A DNA stretch of 64,000 nt, from assembly GCF_014202765.1 (NCBI RefSeq), contig NZ_JACHHN010000004.1, positions 207,002-271,001 on the forward strand, written 5' to 3'. Made by a program: the position numbers and the translations under genes. The notes beneath the pieces were generated by a model. The model had not been told where the DNA came from. It did not search any database and saw nothing but the letters and a program-made list of their open reading frames with translations. This document shows, piece by piece, positions 24,756 to 34,690 of the stretch. The stretch is from Silvimonas terrae (GTDB taxonomy: Bacteria; Pseudomonadota; Gammaproteobacteria; Burkholderiales; Chitinibacteraceae). Every line of letters starts with the position of its first letter. Position 1 is the stretch's first letter.

Positions 24756-25819
24756 GACACGCTCCGGCTGTTGCTACGCCAGATATAAAGCCCGAACACA
24801 CAGATCGCCGCCAACACGTGCAGTGGCCACATATTGATCCACATCGGCACTTTGCCGTCGGCCACCCAGGCTTGCATGATGTTGACCATGCTGTAGTAAA
24901 CAAAGTACAGGAACACAGCGACAACCAGGTTGAGCGCACGGCCACCACGCGGGTTGAAGAACGCCAGCGGAATCGCCGCCAGCGTCAGAATCAGGGCGGA
25001 TAAAGGCAAAGACAGACGCCAGGCCACTTCCGCGTTTTTCTCCGCGCTATCTGTCCCCAGCAATTGCAGGGTTGGCGTGGCCTGGGTGCTTGGGCTGGAG
25101 ACGGGCCGATCGGCCGTTTCAATCCGCAACTGGGCGCGATCAAACGTCACCGAGTCATACGTCACCTGGCCGGGCTCGCCCTGGTAAGAGCGGCCTTTGC
25201 CCAGCCACAACCAGCGTTCGCCATTGGCGTCGAGGAACATGCCGCCCTTCTCCGCCATGATGATCGAGATGTTCTTGTCTTTTTTCATCTGGACAAACAC
25301 GTTATTGCCCGCGTTGGTCTGATTGGTGAAGTTCTCGACAAAATAAACCCGGTCCGCCGATGGAGACTCACGGAACACCCCCGGCGCGACCTGGGTGACT
25401 TCCTGGCGCGACATGGATTTCTCGCGGAACTCGTTACCCTTTTTCAGCGCCCACGGCGATACCACCAGCGACAGCACCGCAATGAGCACCACCACCGGCA
25501 GAGAGAACTCCAGCACCGGGGCGATGAAATTGCGGATAGACCGGCCGCTGGCAAACCAGATCACCATTTCGTTGTCGCGCCAGAGCCGCGTCATGGCGGC
25601 CAGCACCGACACAAACAGCATCAGTGACATCAGGATGGGCAGGTAGCGCACCGCCGCAAAGCCCATCATGGCCCATACGGCAGATGAAGCCAGCGCACCG
25701 ATGGCAGCCTGGCCCAGCAAGCGCACGACCTGGGTGGTCATGACCAGCAGTAGCAGCACGGAGAAAACCGCCATGGCTACCCAGGTCATTTCCTGAATCA
25801 GGGTCTTGCGAAAAAGCAT
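24752..25819 (-). CDS. lptF: LPS export permease LptF
   Basis: This 355-residue partner of LptG has the same six-helix plus jellyroll layout. It starts MLFRKTLIQEMTWVAMAVFS, has DNEMVIWFASGRSIRNFIAPVL (coupling helix) and ends with RLSLPLSALILTLAAIPLAFFNPRGGR and two helices. ATG 25819 is the family start. It is divergent from pepA, the standard gammaproteobacterial and betaproteobacterial arrangement. Confidence 0.96.
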   Translation of the reverse strand: MLFRKTLIQEMTWVAMAVFSVLLLLVMTTQVVRLLGQAAIGALASSAVWAMMGFAAVRYLPILMSLMLFVSVLAAMTRLWRDNEMVIWFASGRSIRNFIAPVLEFSLPVVVLIAVLSLVVSPWALKKGNEFREKSMSRQEVTQVAPGVFRESPSADRVYFVENFTNQTNAGNNVFVQMKKDKNISIIMAEKGGMFLDANGERWLWLGKGRSYQGEPGQVTYDSVTFDRAQLRIETADRPVSSPSTQATPTLQLLGTDSAEKNAEVAWRLSLPLSALILTLAAIPLAFFNPRGGRALNLVVAVFLYFVYYSMVNIMQAWVADGKVPMWINMWPLHVLAAICVFGLYIWRSNSRSVS

Positions 25820-25998
25820 GCGTTTTTGACTTATAAGGGGGGACAGGAAATAATCACGCGAGCCTTAAGCGAACAAACCGCGCTCTGGACATGCATTCTG
25901 CATGCAAATGCGGTTGCTCACCAACAAACTCAAGCCCCATAAGGGCTCGCACCAACAATAGACAAGTTGCACACATCAGCGCAACGGAGGCCAGCAAC
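25820..25998. promoter_or_regulatory. Divergent lptF / pepA promoter region
   Basis: This region separates two divergent operons and must hold both promoters. TATAAG-like and CATAAG-like AT-rich hexamers occur but no -35/-10 pair stands out. GGAGG at 25986-25990 is the pepA ribosome binding site, 8 bases before its ATG. Confidence 0.5.
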
Positions 25999-27486
25999 AT
26001 GGAATATAACATTAATCTCACCCCCCCCGAAAAAGACACCGCCCTGACACTGGTTTTGCCAGTCACCGGCAAGAAGCTGGCAAGCGGTCTGTCCAGGCTC
26101 GACAGCGCCGCCGGCGGCGTGCTTTCGGCCCTGGTTGCCGCGGGTGAAGTGGGCGAGAAACCGGGCAGCATTGCCAGCACGCATGCCACCATTGACGGCC
26201 AGTTGCGCCGCGTGATTCTGGTGCAGACCGGCGACAATCCGGATCAGGCCACCTTCCGTAGCGCCGCCAGCGCCGCTGCCAAAGCCGCTGCGGCTGGCAA
26301 GGGTGCCAGTGCGGGTAACCACCTGCTGCTGGCTGTGGGCAAGGCGCTGGATATCCAGACTGCTGCGGCTGTCATCGCCCAGGCAGCGGTGTTTGAAGGC
26401 TACCGTTTTGACCAGTTCAAATCGAAGCCGGAATCTGTCAGCGCGCTCACAGGTGTGAGTATTGCCGTCAGCAAAAAAGGCGATCTGGAAGACGCTCAGG
26501 CCGGCCTGAACCAGGGTCTGGCGATTGGTCACGGTGTGAATTTCACACGTGATCTGGGCAATGCCCCAGGCAACGTCTGCACCCCTACCTATCTGGCCGA
26601 GCAAGCCGTTGCATTGGGCAAGAGTGCCAAAATCAAGGTCGATGTGCTGGAAGCCGCCGACATGGAAAAGCTCGGCATGGGTTCTTTCCTGGCGGTTGCC
26701 AAGGGTTCGGTCGAGCCGCCCAAGCTGATTACCCTGGAATACAAGGGTGGCAAGGGCAAGCCGGTTGTTCTGGTGGGCAAGGGCATCACCTTTGACTCTG
26801 GCGGTATCTCGCTCAAGCCGGGCGATTCCATGGACGAAATGAAGTACGACATGTGCGGTGCAGCCACCGTGCTGGGCGTCTTCAAGGCCCTGACCGCGCT
26901 CAAGCTGCCGATCAATGTGGTGGGTGTGATTGCCACCTGCGAAAACATGCCGGCGGGCAATGCCTACAAACCGGGCGATATTCTGACCACCATGTCCGGT
27001 CAAACCGTTGAAGTGCTGAACACCGATGCCGAAGGCCGTTTGATTCTGTGTGATGCGCTGACCTACGCGGCCCGCTTCGAGCCGGAAACCATCATCGACA
27101 TCGCCACGCTGACCGGCGCTTGCGTGATCGCGCTGGGTCATATCGCCACGGGCCTGTATGCCAATGATGAAAAACTGGCCGAGCAATTGCTGGATGCCGC
27201 TGGCACCACCGGTGACAAAGCCTGGCGCATGCCGCTGTGGGATGACTATCAGGAACAGTTGAAGTCCAACTTTGCCGATATGGCCAATATTGGTGGCCGT
27301 CCAGGTGGTTCTATCACCGCCGCTGTATTCCTGTCGCGCTTTGTGAAAGACACCAACTGGGCACACATGGACATTGCCGGTACCGCATGGAAGTCTGGCG
27401 CAGCCAAGGGTGCGACCGGTCGTCCGGTGCCGCTGCTGGTGGAATTTTTGAGCCAGCGCGCCGCCAAAGCCGCCAAAAAGAAATAA
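25999..27486 (+). CDS. pepA: Leucyl aminopeptidase
   Basis: This 495-residue M17 zinc aminopeptidase has the cytosolic hexamer form and in E. coli also serves as the DNA-binding protein PepA/XerB. Metal and catalytic residues are in [29 protein letters not shown] and NTDAEGRL(I)LCDALTY, the family signature. The N-terminal domain begins [13 protein letters not shown]. The start at 25999 has GGAGG at the right spacing. holC follows after 48 bp. Confidence 0.97.
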   Translation: MEYNINLTPPEKDTALTLVLPVTGKKLASGLSRLDSAAGGVLSALVAAGEVGEKPGSIASTHATIDGQLRRVILVQTGDNPDQATFRSAASAAAKAAAAGKGASAGNHLLLAVGKALDIQTAAAVIAQAAVFEGYRFDQFKSKPESVSALTGVSIAVSKKGDLEDAQAGLNQGLAIGHGVNFTRDLGNAPGNVCTPTYLAEQAVALGKSAKIKVDVLEAADMEKLGMGSFLAVAKGSVEPPKLITLEYKGGKGKPVVLVGKGITFDSGGISLKPGDSMDEMKYDMCGAATVLGVFKALTALKLPINVVGVIATCENMPAGNAYKPGDILTTMSGQTVEVLNTDAEGRLILCDALTYAARFEPETIIDIATLTGACVIALGHIATGLYANDEKLAEQLLDAAGTTGDKAWRMPLWDDYQEQLKSNFADMANIGGRPGGSITAAVFLSRFVKDTNWAHMDIAGTAWKSGAAKGATGRPVPLLVEFLSQRAAKAAKKK

Positions 27487-27534
27487 GCCGCAGTTGCGGT
27501 ACACTAGCCGGTTGATCCAGAACCCGATTGAGAC

Positions 27535-27987
27535 ATGGCCGAAGTCACTTTTTATTTCAATGTGAAAAACCGCGAGCAGGCATTAGTCCAGCTTGTGGGC
27601 AAGGCCGTGGCCCAACAACGCGCAGTCTCGGTCCTCGCTGCCAGCGAGGCCGAGGTTGCGCGGCTGGACCGCCTGTTGTGGGATACGCCACACACCGGCT
27701 TCGTGCCGCACTGTCGCGCTGCGGACGAAATCGCAGCGCAAACCCCGGTGATACTCGATTGCCGTGCCGATCTGTTACCACCACGCCAGGTACTGTTCAA
27801 CTGGACGGGTGAAGTGATTGCCGAGATGGCCGAGCACGACCGGATTATCGAAATCGTCCCGCAGGACGAAGAACAACGACTGGCCGCCCGGGAACGCTGG
27901 CGCGGCTGGCAGGCGCGGGGTTTCAAACCCGTTGCCATTGACATGCTTGAGCTGGCCCGCCAGCGCACGAGCGGAGACGCGGCGTGA
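27535..27987 (+). CDS. holC: DNA polymerase III chi subunit
   Basis: This 150-residue protein of the HolC family links the clamp loader to SSB and the psi subunit. It reads VTFYFNVKNREQALVQLVGKA at the N-terminus, LWDTPHTGFVPHC in the middle and QVLFNWTG near residue 85. It overlaps the next gene by GTGA. The pepA-holC-valS order is common in beta- and gammaproteobacteria; here other DNA lies between holC and valS. Confidence 0.95.
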   Translation: MAEVTFYFNVKNREQALVQLVGKAVAQQRAVSVLAASEAEVARLDRLLWDTPHTGFVPHCRAADEIAAQTPVILDCRADLLPPRQVLFNWTGEVIAEMAEHDRIIEIVPQDEEQRLAARERWRGWQARGFKPVAIDMLELARQRTSGDAA

Positions 27988-29357
27988 GCCAGGAAGACGA
28001 AAAAAGCCTCAGCCCGCTGTTCACCAAAATGGACGCTCTTCTGGCACGACATCGTGGCCCCGGGCACAAGGACAATGAAGTCCTGCCCGTACTGACCGAT
28101 GTTGCGGAGGAAGAAGGCCCTATCCCGGTGTTGACCGAGATGGCCAGCACTGCGCCCGCCGGATCACTGATGTTTGATCCGCACGAGTTTCTTGCGCCAC
28201 CACCCCCCGCGCCCCCCTCTCCCATGCCGGTGGCAGAGCCGCAGAGCCACAAGCAAACCGCAGAATTTCTGGACCTGCCGCTGCTGGACCTGGAGTCCCT
28301 GCTGCGCGAGCGCGCGCCGTTTGGCCCATCGCACGAGCTGACCATAGAACCGTTGGGGGAAGAAGCCGCGCCGGCAACAGACGCTGCGCCGCACCCGGTC
28401 ACCACCGTCCCTGGCATGGACAGCGAAAGCGCAGCGCTGGAACTGGCGCATGCCGCCGATGAAATCCCGGAACTGGAAAGCGGCGAGCCCGCGCCACAGG
28501 CAGACCAGGACGTTCCCACACTGCATTGGGAAGAAACCGAAGATCCTTACCATTTGTATGTGGCCGCTGCCGCAGACGCCGTTGAGAGCGGCCCGGTTGA
28601 AGACATCGCCGTCACTGCGCTGGAGGTCACTGATGACGCGCCGGACTGGTCAACCGTGTCGCCGTGGTGGTCTGATCAGCCAGACGCCGCCGTAGATGCG
28701 GAAACGCTGGCCGCATCGGCCAGCATGGGTTTTGTTGAATCGCAGGCAGAAGCTGTCGCAGAAACAGCCGTTGCCATTGATACGCCCGCAGCCCAGTCAG
28801 AACCCGGCCCGGTGTTTGCCGCCGCGCCCGCTGCCATTCCGGAAGAAACACTCGAACACGCCATCACGCTGGACTTGCACAGCACAGATGAACCGCCGCT
28901 GGAACTTGATCTGGACGAATTCCGTGAGGAAGACGTCATTGAAGAAGCGCCAGCCCCAGGGCTGCATGAGCACATCGGTAACTCGGTCACAGAAATATCC
29001 TTGCTCGCCGGCCCTGGCGGGCTAGCGGTTGAAGCCCCCGAGCCCGTGCTGTCTGAAGTTGCGCCCGAGCCTGCCAAGCCGGCACCTGTGGCGTTGCTGA
29101 GTGAAGACGCCATCATTGAAATGACCGCGAGCGTTGCAGCGCATCTGGCGGTGGATATTTCGACTGAAGTTGAACAGCTCACCCGTCGTCACTTTGCCCA
29201 CATGATGCAAACCATCTATGGCGAAGCGCTGACCCAGCTCATTGATCAGGTCGGCGCGGCGCTGGAGGCACGTCTGGCACCGCGAATCGACAAACTGGTG
29301 CGGGAAGAACTGCAAGCGCGTGGTTTGACCACGCCAGACCACTCGCACGAGTCTTGA
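27984..29357 (+). CDS. Large acidic, low-complexity protein of unknown function
   Basis: This 457-residue protein is rich in Ala, Glu, Pro and Asp and looks largely disordered over residues 1-370. There is no signal peptide and there are no membrane segments. Only the last 80 or so residues look folded: an amphipathic helical tail with VEQLTRRHFAHMMQTIYGEAL and IDQVGAALEARLAPRIDKL. Proteins of this kind behind holC are annotated as unknown-function families (DUF2486-type in Burkholderia, from memory). The GTG start overlaps holC, so expression is coupled. Confidence 0.8.
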   Translation: MSQEDEKSLSPLFTKMDALLARHRGPGHKDNEVLPVLTDVAEEEGPIPVLTEMASTAPAGSLMFDPHEFLAPPPPAPPSPMPVAEPQSHKQTAEFLDLPLLDLESLLRERAPFGPSHELTIEPLGEEAAPATDAAPHPVTTVPGMDSESAALELAHAADEIPELESGEPAPQADQDVPTLHWEETEDPYHLYVAAAADAVESGPVEDIAVTALEVTDDAPDWSTVSPWWSDQPDAAVDAETLAASASMGFVESQAEAVAETAVAIDTPAAQSEPGPVFAAAPAAIPEETLEHAITLDLHSTDEPPLELDLDEFREEDVIEEAPAPGLHEHIGNSVTEISLLAGPGGLAVEAPEPVLSEVAPEPAKPAPVALLSEDAIIEMTASVAAHLAVDISTEVEQLTRRHFAHMMQTIYGEALTQLIDQVGAALEARLAPRIDKLVREELQARGLTTPDHSHES

Positions 29358-29390
29358 AGATCAGACGAAGATCAGATCGCCTTCCAAAAA

Positions 29391-29424
29391 AAACCACCCT
29401 GGGTCTGACCAGGGCGGTTTTTTT
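29391..29424. terminator. Bidirectional terminator between the acidic protein and the yqjK-like gene
   Basis: Arms AAACCACCCTGG (29391-29402) and CCAGGGCGGTTT (29409-29420, one mismatch) with A-run and T-run flanks; the genes converge here. Confidence 0.9.
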
Positions 29425-29439
29425 ATCAGAAATACGGAC

Positions 29440-29733
29440 CTAGCGGTGCAGCCATTTGCGCAACACCTTGGCAATCCGCCAACCTGTTAACGCCATGGGC
29501 AACACTTTGGCAATCCAGTTCAGCCGACCACGGGCCAGCAGCACCGTGGCAATATCCGCAAAACCGGCGGGTCCGGTAAAGGCGCGCAAGATACCCCGCG
29601 CGGCACTCCCTTTATTGAAGGGCGAACGCAAACGCCCCCAGTCTTCCGCCAGTTGCAGGCGAAACGCATCAGCCTGCAGTTGCAGGGTCACTTTTCTGAG
29701 CTCCCGCAATTCGCGGCGCGTGAGTTGACTCAT
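29440..29733 (-). CDS. YqjK-like small basic protein
   Basis: This 97-residue basic protein starts SQLTRRELRELRKVTLQLQADAFRL and has a weakly hydrophobic C-terminal half (ADIATVLLARGRLNWIAKVLPM). Its place as the last gene of a YqjD-YqjE operon suggests a YqjK-type protein. It overlaps the upstream gene by ATGA. Function is unknown. Confidence 0.75.
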   Translation of the reverse strand: MSQLTRRELRELRKVTLQLQADAFRLQLAEDWGRLRSPFNKGSAARGILRAFTGPAGFADIATVLLARGRLNWIAKVLPMALTGWRIAKVLRKWLHR

Positions 29734-30116
29734 GGCAGCAATTGCTCCCGATCTTTACGCAACTGTTCCAGCGTAGCGGCAAAGGGTTGCGGCGCACGCA
29801 GTATGGTTCGCCACGCGCCCCACAGGCACAGGGCGCCGCCAAGCAGATAAATCAGCGCCACAATCAATAGCGCAATCCAGCGATAAGGCTCGCTCACCCA
29901 CCACACTACGGCCACGGACAGCACGCCCAGGCCCAGCCAGAGCACGCCAGCGCCGACCAGCGCCAGGATAACGACGGCCAGCAAGCGCTCGCGCTCTTCT
30001 TCCAGCTCCAGCCCAAGCAGTGACAAATGATTGTGGGCCAGCCCGACGAGGTTGGATGCCAGTCGCTGGGCCAGCCCATGATGCGGAGGGCTTGCGGATT
30101 CGTGTTCTTCGCTCAT
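29730..30116 (-). CDS. YqjE/phage holin superfamily III membrane protein
   Basis: This 128-residue protein has two strong membrane helices, about residues 45-70 (LLAVVILALVGAGVLWLGLGVL) and 80-105 (WIALLIVALIYLLGGALCL). It fits the YqjE family, which is found with YqjD and YqjK and is of unknown function. It has short charged ends. It lies 15 bp after the YqjD-like gene. Confidence 0.85.
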   Translation of the reverse strand: MSEEHESASPPHHGLAQRLASNLVGLAHNHLSLLGLELEEERERLLAVVILALVGAGVLWLGLGVLSVAVVWWVSEPYRWIALLIVALIYLLGGALCLWGAWRTILRAPQPFAATLEQLRKDREQLLP

Positions 30117-30131
30117 GCCACCCCAGCCGGA

Positions 30132-30437
30132 TTAACGACGCGAAACCAGCATGCCCAGCAAAAAGCCGATGCCTGCGGCCACGCCAATGGATTGCCATGG
30201 GTGATCGTGGACATACTCATCGGTGGCCTTGGCCGCTTCTTTGGCTTTACCCGCGATCAAACGCTCGGTTTCACCCAGCTTGGCTTTGGCGGCCTGCAGG
30301 TTCTCCAGAATACGGGTACGCAATTCACGTGCCTTGTCGCCGCTTTCGCCTACCGCGTCGCGCAAAAGACTCTCGGTATCGGTCAGCACGGTTTGCAAAT
30401 CGTCGATCAATTGTTCTTCGTTAGCCTGTACGGACAT
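30132..30437 (-). CDS. YqjD/ElaB (DUF883) membrane-anchored protein
   Basis: This 101-residue protein has a helical soluble part (EEQLIDDLQTVLTDTESLLRDA) and a single C-terminal membrane anchor after the DUF883 signature YVHDHPWQSIGVAAGIGFLLG. In E. coli, YqjD and ElaB tether 100S ribosomes to the inner membrane in stationary phase. ATG 30437 begins the conserved part. It is the first gene of a three-gene operon. Confidence 0.93.
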   Translation of the reverse strand: MSVQANEEQLIDDLQTVLTDTESLLRDAVGESGDKARELRTRILENLQAAKAKLGETERLIAGKAKEAAKATDEYVHDHPWQSIGVAAGIGFLLGMLVSRR

Positions 30438-30809
30438 GATTATTTCTCCTGGATGCGTTGCAACAGGTTCTATTGTGGGACATTTCCTGCCAGAACCAAG
30501 GACGATGTTTCCCAAAATTGCGTCGGACTTCTTCCGACCGGGTCAATTTACCGTGGAAGTTGGTGTTGAAGTTGCCGTGGAGGTTGAAGTTGCATTTGAC
30601 TTTCTCCCCCCGTCAAAGCCCAGCGCCGAAGAAGGGAGGGAGACCTCAGGCTCCCGACTGACCGAGGGAAGCCCGGAGGGCCGCAGGGATGGGGTCGCCT
30701 TTCTTTGGTTCCTTTCTTTGGCGACACAAAGAAAGGGACGTGCTCCGGCCACCGCCGGTATCAAATGCATTTCAAACCCGCGCCGCCAGGCGCTAACCCA
30801 CCTTGCAAT

Positions 30810-30844
30810 GGTGGATTGTCGCTATCGCTCCGAATCCACCCTAC
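30810..30844. repeat. REP-like hairpin, copy B
   Basis: GGTGGATT and AATCCACC arms, then CTAC. It is identical to copy C over its length. Confidence 0.85.
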
Positions 30845-30961
30845 TTGCTGAAAACCTTGAACACCATGTTGGCGCCTGACGGCACGGGGTTTGCATACCC
30901 GGAGTGCCGGTATCAAATGCCTTTCAAGCCCGCGCTGCCAGGCGCTAACCCACCTTGCAAT

Positions 30962-30996
30962 GGTGGATTGTCGCTATCGCTCCGAATCCACCCTAC
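30962..30996. repeat. REP-like hairpin, copy C
   Basis: Same element as copy B, 152 bp downstream, with the flanking GCTAACCCACCTTGCAAT also repeated. This points to a local duplication. Confidence 0.85.
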
Positions 30997-31035
30997 GGCC
31001 AGCATGGCAAAGGCCACCTGCGGCGGCCATCCTGG

Positions 31036-31055
31036 ATTCCTGCTTTCGCAGGAAT
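31036..31055. repeat. dRS3-like 20-bp inverted repeat
   Basis: ATTCCTGC and GCAGGAAT arms followed by GACGAG; its flank matches that at 11005. Confidence 0.75.
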
Positions 31056-31125
31056 GACGAGTTGGCGACCGCGCCAGCCAGGAAGCAATCCGCCAACGTG
31101 GCAACTGGTTTCCCACCAAAACAAG

Positions 31126-31131
31126 TATAAT
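31126..31131 (+). promoter_or_regulatory. Possible valS -10 element
   Basis: A perfect TATAAT lies 37 bp upstream of the valS start. No good -35 hexamer is present at 17 bp. Confidence 0.4.
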
Positions 31132-31167
31132 TCCCGGTTTTGCATCGCAACCCTGGTTCCTTCCCCC

Positions 31168-33960
31168 ATGAGCACTGCACTCGAACAACTGGCCAAGAGC
31201 TTTGAGCCGGCCGCCATTGAGGCCAGCTGGTACCCGCGCTGGGAATCCGCCAACTATTTTTCACCCAGCATGGATGTGAACGCCCCCTCGTTCTGTATCC
31301 AGTTGCCGCCGCCCAATGTGACAGGCACGCTGCATATGGGCCACGCTTTCAATCAGACCATCATGGATGGCCTGACGCGTTATCACCGCATGAAGGGTGA
31401 CAACACGCTGTGGCTGCCGGGCACGGACCATGCGGGTATCGCGACACAGATCGTGGTCGAGCGCCAACTGGATGCCCAGGGCGTATCGCGCCACGATATG
31501 GGCCGCCCGGCCTTTATCGAGAAAGTGTGGGAATGGAAGAAGCAATCCGGCGACATCATTACCGGCCAGATGCGCCGTATGGGTGCCTCGGTGGACTGGG
31601 GTCGTGAGTACTTCACCATGGACGACAAGATGTCCTCCGTGGTCACCGAAGTGTTCGTGCGCTTGTTTGAAGAAGGCCTCATCTACCGCGGCAAGCGCCT
31701 GGTGAACTGGGACCCGGTGCTGGGCACCGCTGTATCGAACCTGGAAGTGGTGTCGGAAGAAGAAGACGGCCATCTGTGGCACATCCGCTATCCGCTGGTG
31801 GAGGCCGATACCAAAACGGGTCTGACTCATCTGACCGTGGCCACCACCCGTCCGGAAACCATGCTGGGCGACGTCGCCGTCATGGTTCACCCGGAGGACG
31901 AGCGTTACCAGCACCTGATTGGCAAGACGGTGAAGTTGCCACTGTGCGATCGCGAACTGCCGATCATTGCTGATGATTATGTGGACAAGGAATTCGGCAC
32001 CGGCGTGGTCAAGGTCACCCCGGCGCACGACTTCAACGACTATGCCGTGGGCCAGCGCCACAACCTGCCGCAGATTTCCATCCTGACGCTGGATGCCAAA
32101 ATCAACGATGCCGCGCCAGCGACCTATCAGGGCATGGAGCGCTTTGCCGCCCGCAAGCAGGTGGTTGCGGATCTGGATGCGCAAGGTTTCCTGGTTGAGG
32201 TAAAGAAACACAAGCTGATGGTGCCGCGCGGTGATCGTACCGGCACGGTCATTGAACCCATGCTCACCGATCAGTGGTTTGTGGCGATGAGCAAGCCGGA
32301 CGCCACCACCGGCAAGAGCATCACCCAAAAAGCACTGGATGTGGTCGACAACGGCGAAGTGCAATTTGTGCCCGGTGACTGGGTGAACACCTATCAAGCG
32401 TGGCTGAAGAACATTGAAGACTGGTGTATCAGCCGCCAGCTGTGGTGGGGGCATCAAATCCCCGCCTGGTACGATGCCGACGGCAAGGTGTACGTGGCCC
32501 GTACCGAAGCCGAAGCGCTGCAAAAGTCTGGCGGCAAGCCGCTGACGCGCGATAACGACGTGCTGGATACCTGGTTCAGCTCTGGCCTTGTGCCGTTCTC
32601 CTCCTTGGGCTGGCCCAACGAAACCGCCGAACTGAAGGCGTTCATGCCTTCGTCCGTGCTGGTGACGGGCTATGACATCATCTTCTTCTGGGTCGCCCGG
32701 ATGATCATGTTCAGCACTCACCTGACCGGCAAAGTGCCGTTCAAGCAGGTGTACGTGCATGGTCTGGTGCGCGACGGCGAAGGCAAGAAGATGTCCAAGT
32801 CCGAAGGCAACGTGCTCGATCCGGTCGACTTGATTGACGGCATTGCGCTGGCACCGCTGCTGGAAAAACGCACGACCGGCCTGCGCCGTCCGGAAAAAGC
32901 CCCACAAGTGGCCGCCAAGACCGAGAAAGAATTCCCCAACGGCATTCCGGCCTATGGTGTAGACGCATTGCGCTTTACCTTTGCCAGCCTGGCCAGCCTG
33001 GGCCGCTCCATCAACTTTGACCAGAAGCGCTGCGAGGGTTACCGCAACTTCTGCAACAAGCTGTGGAACGCCACCCGCTTTGTGCTGATGAATGTCGAAG
33101 GCAAGGATTGCGGGCTGGAAGACAACGCAGAACTGGACTTCGGCTTTGCCGACCGCTGGATCATCAGCAAGCTGCAAGAGGCAGAAAAGAACGTCACCCT
33201 GGCGCTCGACACCCTGCGTTTTGACCTGGGCGCACAAGCCATTTATGAGTTCGTCTGGAACGAGTATTGCGACTGGTACATTGAACTGGCCAAGGTATCC
33301 GTGCAGAACGGTACCGAAGCCCAGCAACGTGCCACGCGCCGCACGCTGATCCGCGTACTGGAAGTGATCCTGCGTCTGGCGCACCCAATCATGCCGTTCA
33401 TCACAGAAGAACTGTGGCAAACCGTAGCGCCGCTGGCTGGCCGCAAGAATACGGACTCCATCATGGTTGCTGCATGGCCGATTGCGGATGAAACAAAACT
33501 GGATGCCGCCGCCACCGCAGAAGTCGAAGAACTCAAGGCGCTGGCTTTTGCTGCCCGGAACCTGCGCGGCGAGATGGGTTTGTCTCCGGCCCAGAAGGCA
33601 CCCTTGTTCCTGGAAGGCGATGCCAGCCTGGCCAAGTTTGGCCCGTATCTGGTCCCGCTGTGCAAGCTGACCGAAGTCAACGTCGTCGCCCGTCTGCCGG
33701 AAGATGACGCACCGGTTGCTGTCGCCGGCACTACGCGTCTGATGCTCAAGGTCGAGATCGACAAGGCCGCCGAAACTGCGCGCCTGCAAAAAGAAATCGC
33801 CAAGACCGCAGAAGGTGTGGAGCGCGTGAAATCCAAACTGGAAAAGCCAGGCTATGTCGACAAGGCCCCGGCCCATCTGGTGGAAAAAGACCGCGCCCAG
33901 ATCGCTGAACTGGAAGGCAAACTGGCGCAATTGACTGCACAACTGGCCAAACTGGCCTGA
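31168..33960 (+). CDS. valS: Valyl-tRNA synthetase
   Basis: This 930-residue class Ia synthetase has the HIGH motif in [18 protein letters not shown] and the KMSKS motif in [16 protein letters not shown]. The editing CP1 domain lies between them ([19 protein letters not shown]), along with [14 protein letters not shown] [20 protein letters not shown]-terminal coiled coil (about 865-930) is typical of ValRS. The ATG at 31168 starts the family N-terminus [18 protein letters not shown]; the open frame upstream is translated repeat sequence. Confidence 0.98.
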   Translation: MSTALEQLAKSFEPAAIEASWYPRWESANYFSPSMDVNAPSFCIQLPPPNVTGTLHMGHAFNQTIMDGLTRYHRMKGDNTLWLPGTDHAGIATQIVVERQLDAQGVSRHDMGRPAFIEKVWEWKKQSGDIITGQMRRMGASVDWGREYFTMDDKMSSVVTEVFVRLFEEGLIYRGKRLVNWDPVLGTAVSNLEVVSEEEDGHLWHIRYPLVEADTKTGLTHLTVATTRPETMLGDVAVMVHPEDERYQHLIGKTVKLPLCDRELPIIADDYVDKEFGTGVVKVTPAHDFNDYAVGQRHNLPQISILTLDAKINDAAPATYQGMERFAARKQVVADLDAQGFLVEVKKHKLMVPRGDRTGTVIEPMLTDQWFVAMSKPDATTGKSITQKALDVVDNGEVQFVPGDWVNTYQAWLKNIEDWCISRQLWWGHQIPAWYDADGKVYVARTEAEALQKSGGKPLTRDNDVLDTWFSSGLVPFSSLGWPNETAELKAFMPSSVLVTGYDIIFFWVARMIMFSTHLTGKVPFKQVYVHGLVRDGEGKKMSKSEGNVLDPVDLIDGIALAPLLEKRTTGLRRPEKAPQVAAKTEKEFPNGIPAYGVDALRFTFASLASLGRSINFDQKRCEGYRNFCNKLWNATRFVLMNVEGKDCGLEDNAELDFGFADRWIISKLQEAEKNVTLALDTLRFDLGAQAIYEFVWNEYCDWYIELAKVSVQNGTEAQQRATRRTLIRVLEVILRLAHPIMPFITEELWQTVAPLAGRKNTDSIMVAAWPIADETKLDAAATAEVEELKALAFAARNLRGEMGLSPAQKAPLFLEGDASLAKFGPYLVPLCKLTEVNVVARLPEDDAPVAVAGTTRLMLKVEIDKAAETARLQKEIAKTAEGVERVKSKLEKPGYVDKAPAHLVEKDRAQIAELEGKLAQLTAQLAKLA

Positions 33961-33980
33961 TTGCAGTGCAAGCGCCCATG

Positions 33981-34018
33981 AAAAAGCCCGCCCGGATGAC
34001 TCCGGCGGGCTTTTTGTT
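33981..34018. terminator. Bidirectional terminator after valS
   Basis: AAAAAGCCCGCC (33981-33992) and GGCGGGCTTTTT (34004-34015). It ends valS and, in reverse, the first His-rich gene. Confidence 0.92.
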
Positions 34019-34036
34019 TGCCTGGCTAAACCTGGC

Positions 34037-34444
34037 TTAATTCAGCGGAATACTGGCCGAGATATCCAGCCAGGCGCCCGGTTGGGCGATCGGCACAGCC
34101 ACGTTGGCGGCAACCACCGGCACGCGGGCCTGATAAGCACGGCCCTGGTACCAGACCCACTGGCCTGGCTGGTAGACATAACCCGGACGCCAGTCCACAA
34201 AGTGGTGATGACGGCTTTCAGACCAGCGATCCCAGCGACCACGATCATGCCAGCGCGGGTCATCGTGATAACGCGGGGGCGGACCACGATGGTCGTCCTT
34301 GTACCAGCCTTCGTGGCGGCCATGATCGTGGTGATCATCATGCCAATGATCATCATCGTGATCATGGGCCAGGGCGGCGCCAACGCTGCCTGCCATCAGC
34401 AACGCCAGCAATGTATTCGTCAATGTACGGGTGCGGGGCTTCAT
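34037..34444 (-). CDS. Secreted His-rich protein, tandem family member 1
   Basis: This 135-residue protein has a signal peptide (MKPRTRTLTNTLLALLMAGS..., cleavage near ALA-HD). A His/Asp stretch of about 45 residues follows, then a conserved C-terminal domain: HHHFVDWRPGYVYQPGQWVW, YQGRAYQARVPV and a final PGAWLDISASIPLN. It matches the two genes upstream in this C-terminal domain. The His/Asp run suggests metal binding. The Y-x-P-G-x-W-V-W-Y-x-G-R core loosely recalls CBM5/12 chitin-binding folds. No known family is claimed. It has its own upstream space and a terminator. Confidence 0.85.
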   Translation of the reverse strand: MKPRTRTLTNTLLALLMAGSVGAALAHDHDDDHWHDDHHDHGRHEGWYKDDHRGPPPRYHDDPRWHDRGRWDRWSESRHHHFVDWRPGYVYQPGQWVWYQGRAYQARVPVVAANVAVPIAQPGAWLDISASIPLN

Positions 34445-34633
34445 GGATGTATCTCCGTTGTCTGTTTTGTCCATGAACGCATCCTGCCCGGCTTTGTCTG
34501 GCACTTCTGTTAGCAAGTTAACAATTTGTACCGATCGTTACGAGACACGACAGCAGCGTCACTGATTTGTATCTGTCATTTCGATTCTTGTCATGATTGG
34601 CGCCCCATCTCACCCCTCTCTGCCTGCCGCCAT

Positions 34634-34666
34634 AAAAAAACGGCAGCCTCACGCTGCCGTTTTTTT
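34634..34666. terminator. Bidirectional terminator between His-rich genes 1 and 2
   Basis: AAAAAAACGGCAGC (34634-34647) and GCTGCCGTTTTTTT (34653-34666) with a 5-base loop. Confidence 0.92.
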
Positions 34667-34690
34667 GGGAGGAGTGTCCCGTTGTTGCTG

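Larger units (their letters stand above)
30438..31150. repeat. Intergenic repeat block 2, between yqjD-like operon and valS
   Basis: There is no credible gene here. The block starts with a decayed hexamer tract (30550-30597, GTTG-spaced), continues with the module AAAGCCCAGCGCCGAAGAAG (30615-30634) and a 10-bp hairpin around CTTTCTTTGG/ACAAAGAAAG (30711-30737), then carries two copies of GGTGGATT...AATCCACC (30810-30844 and 30962-30996) in a duplicated segment of about 150 bp, and a dRS3-like hairpin (31036-31055). Confidence 0.85.

Noticed and set aside
30438..31167. Longer N-terminal extension of valS into the repeat region
   Set aside because: The extra residues are translated repeat sequence; the ATG at 31168 starts the known ValRS N-terminus.
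31261..33942. Minus-strand open frame of 893 codons opposite valS
   Set aside because: Shadow of valS, with a His/Gln-rich translation typical of reverse frames.
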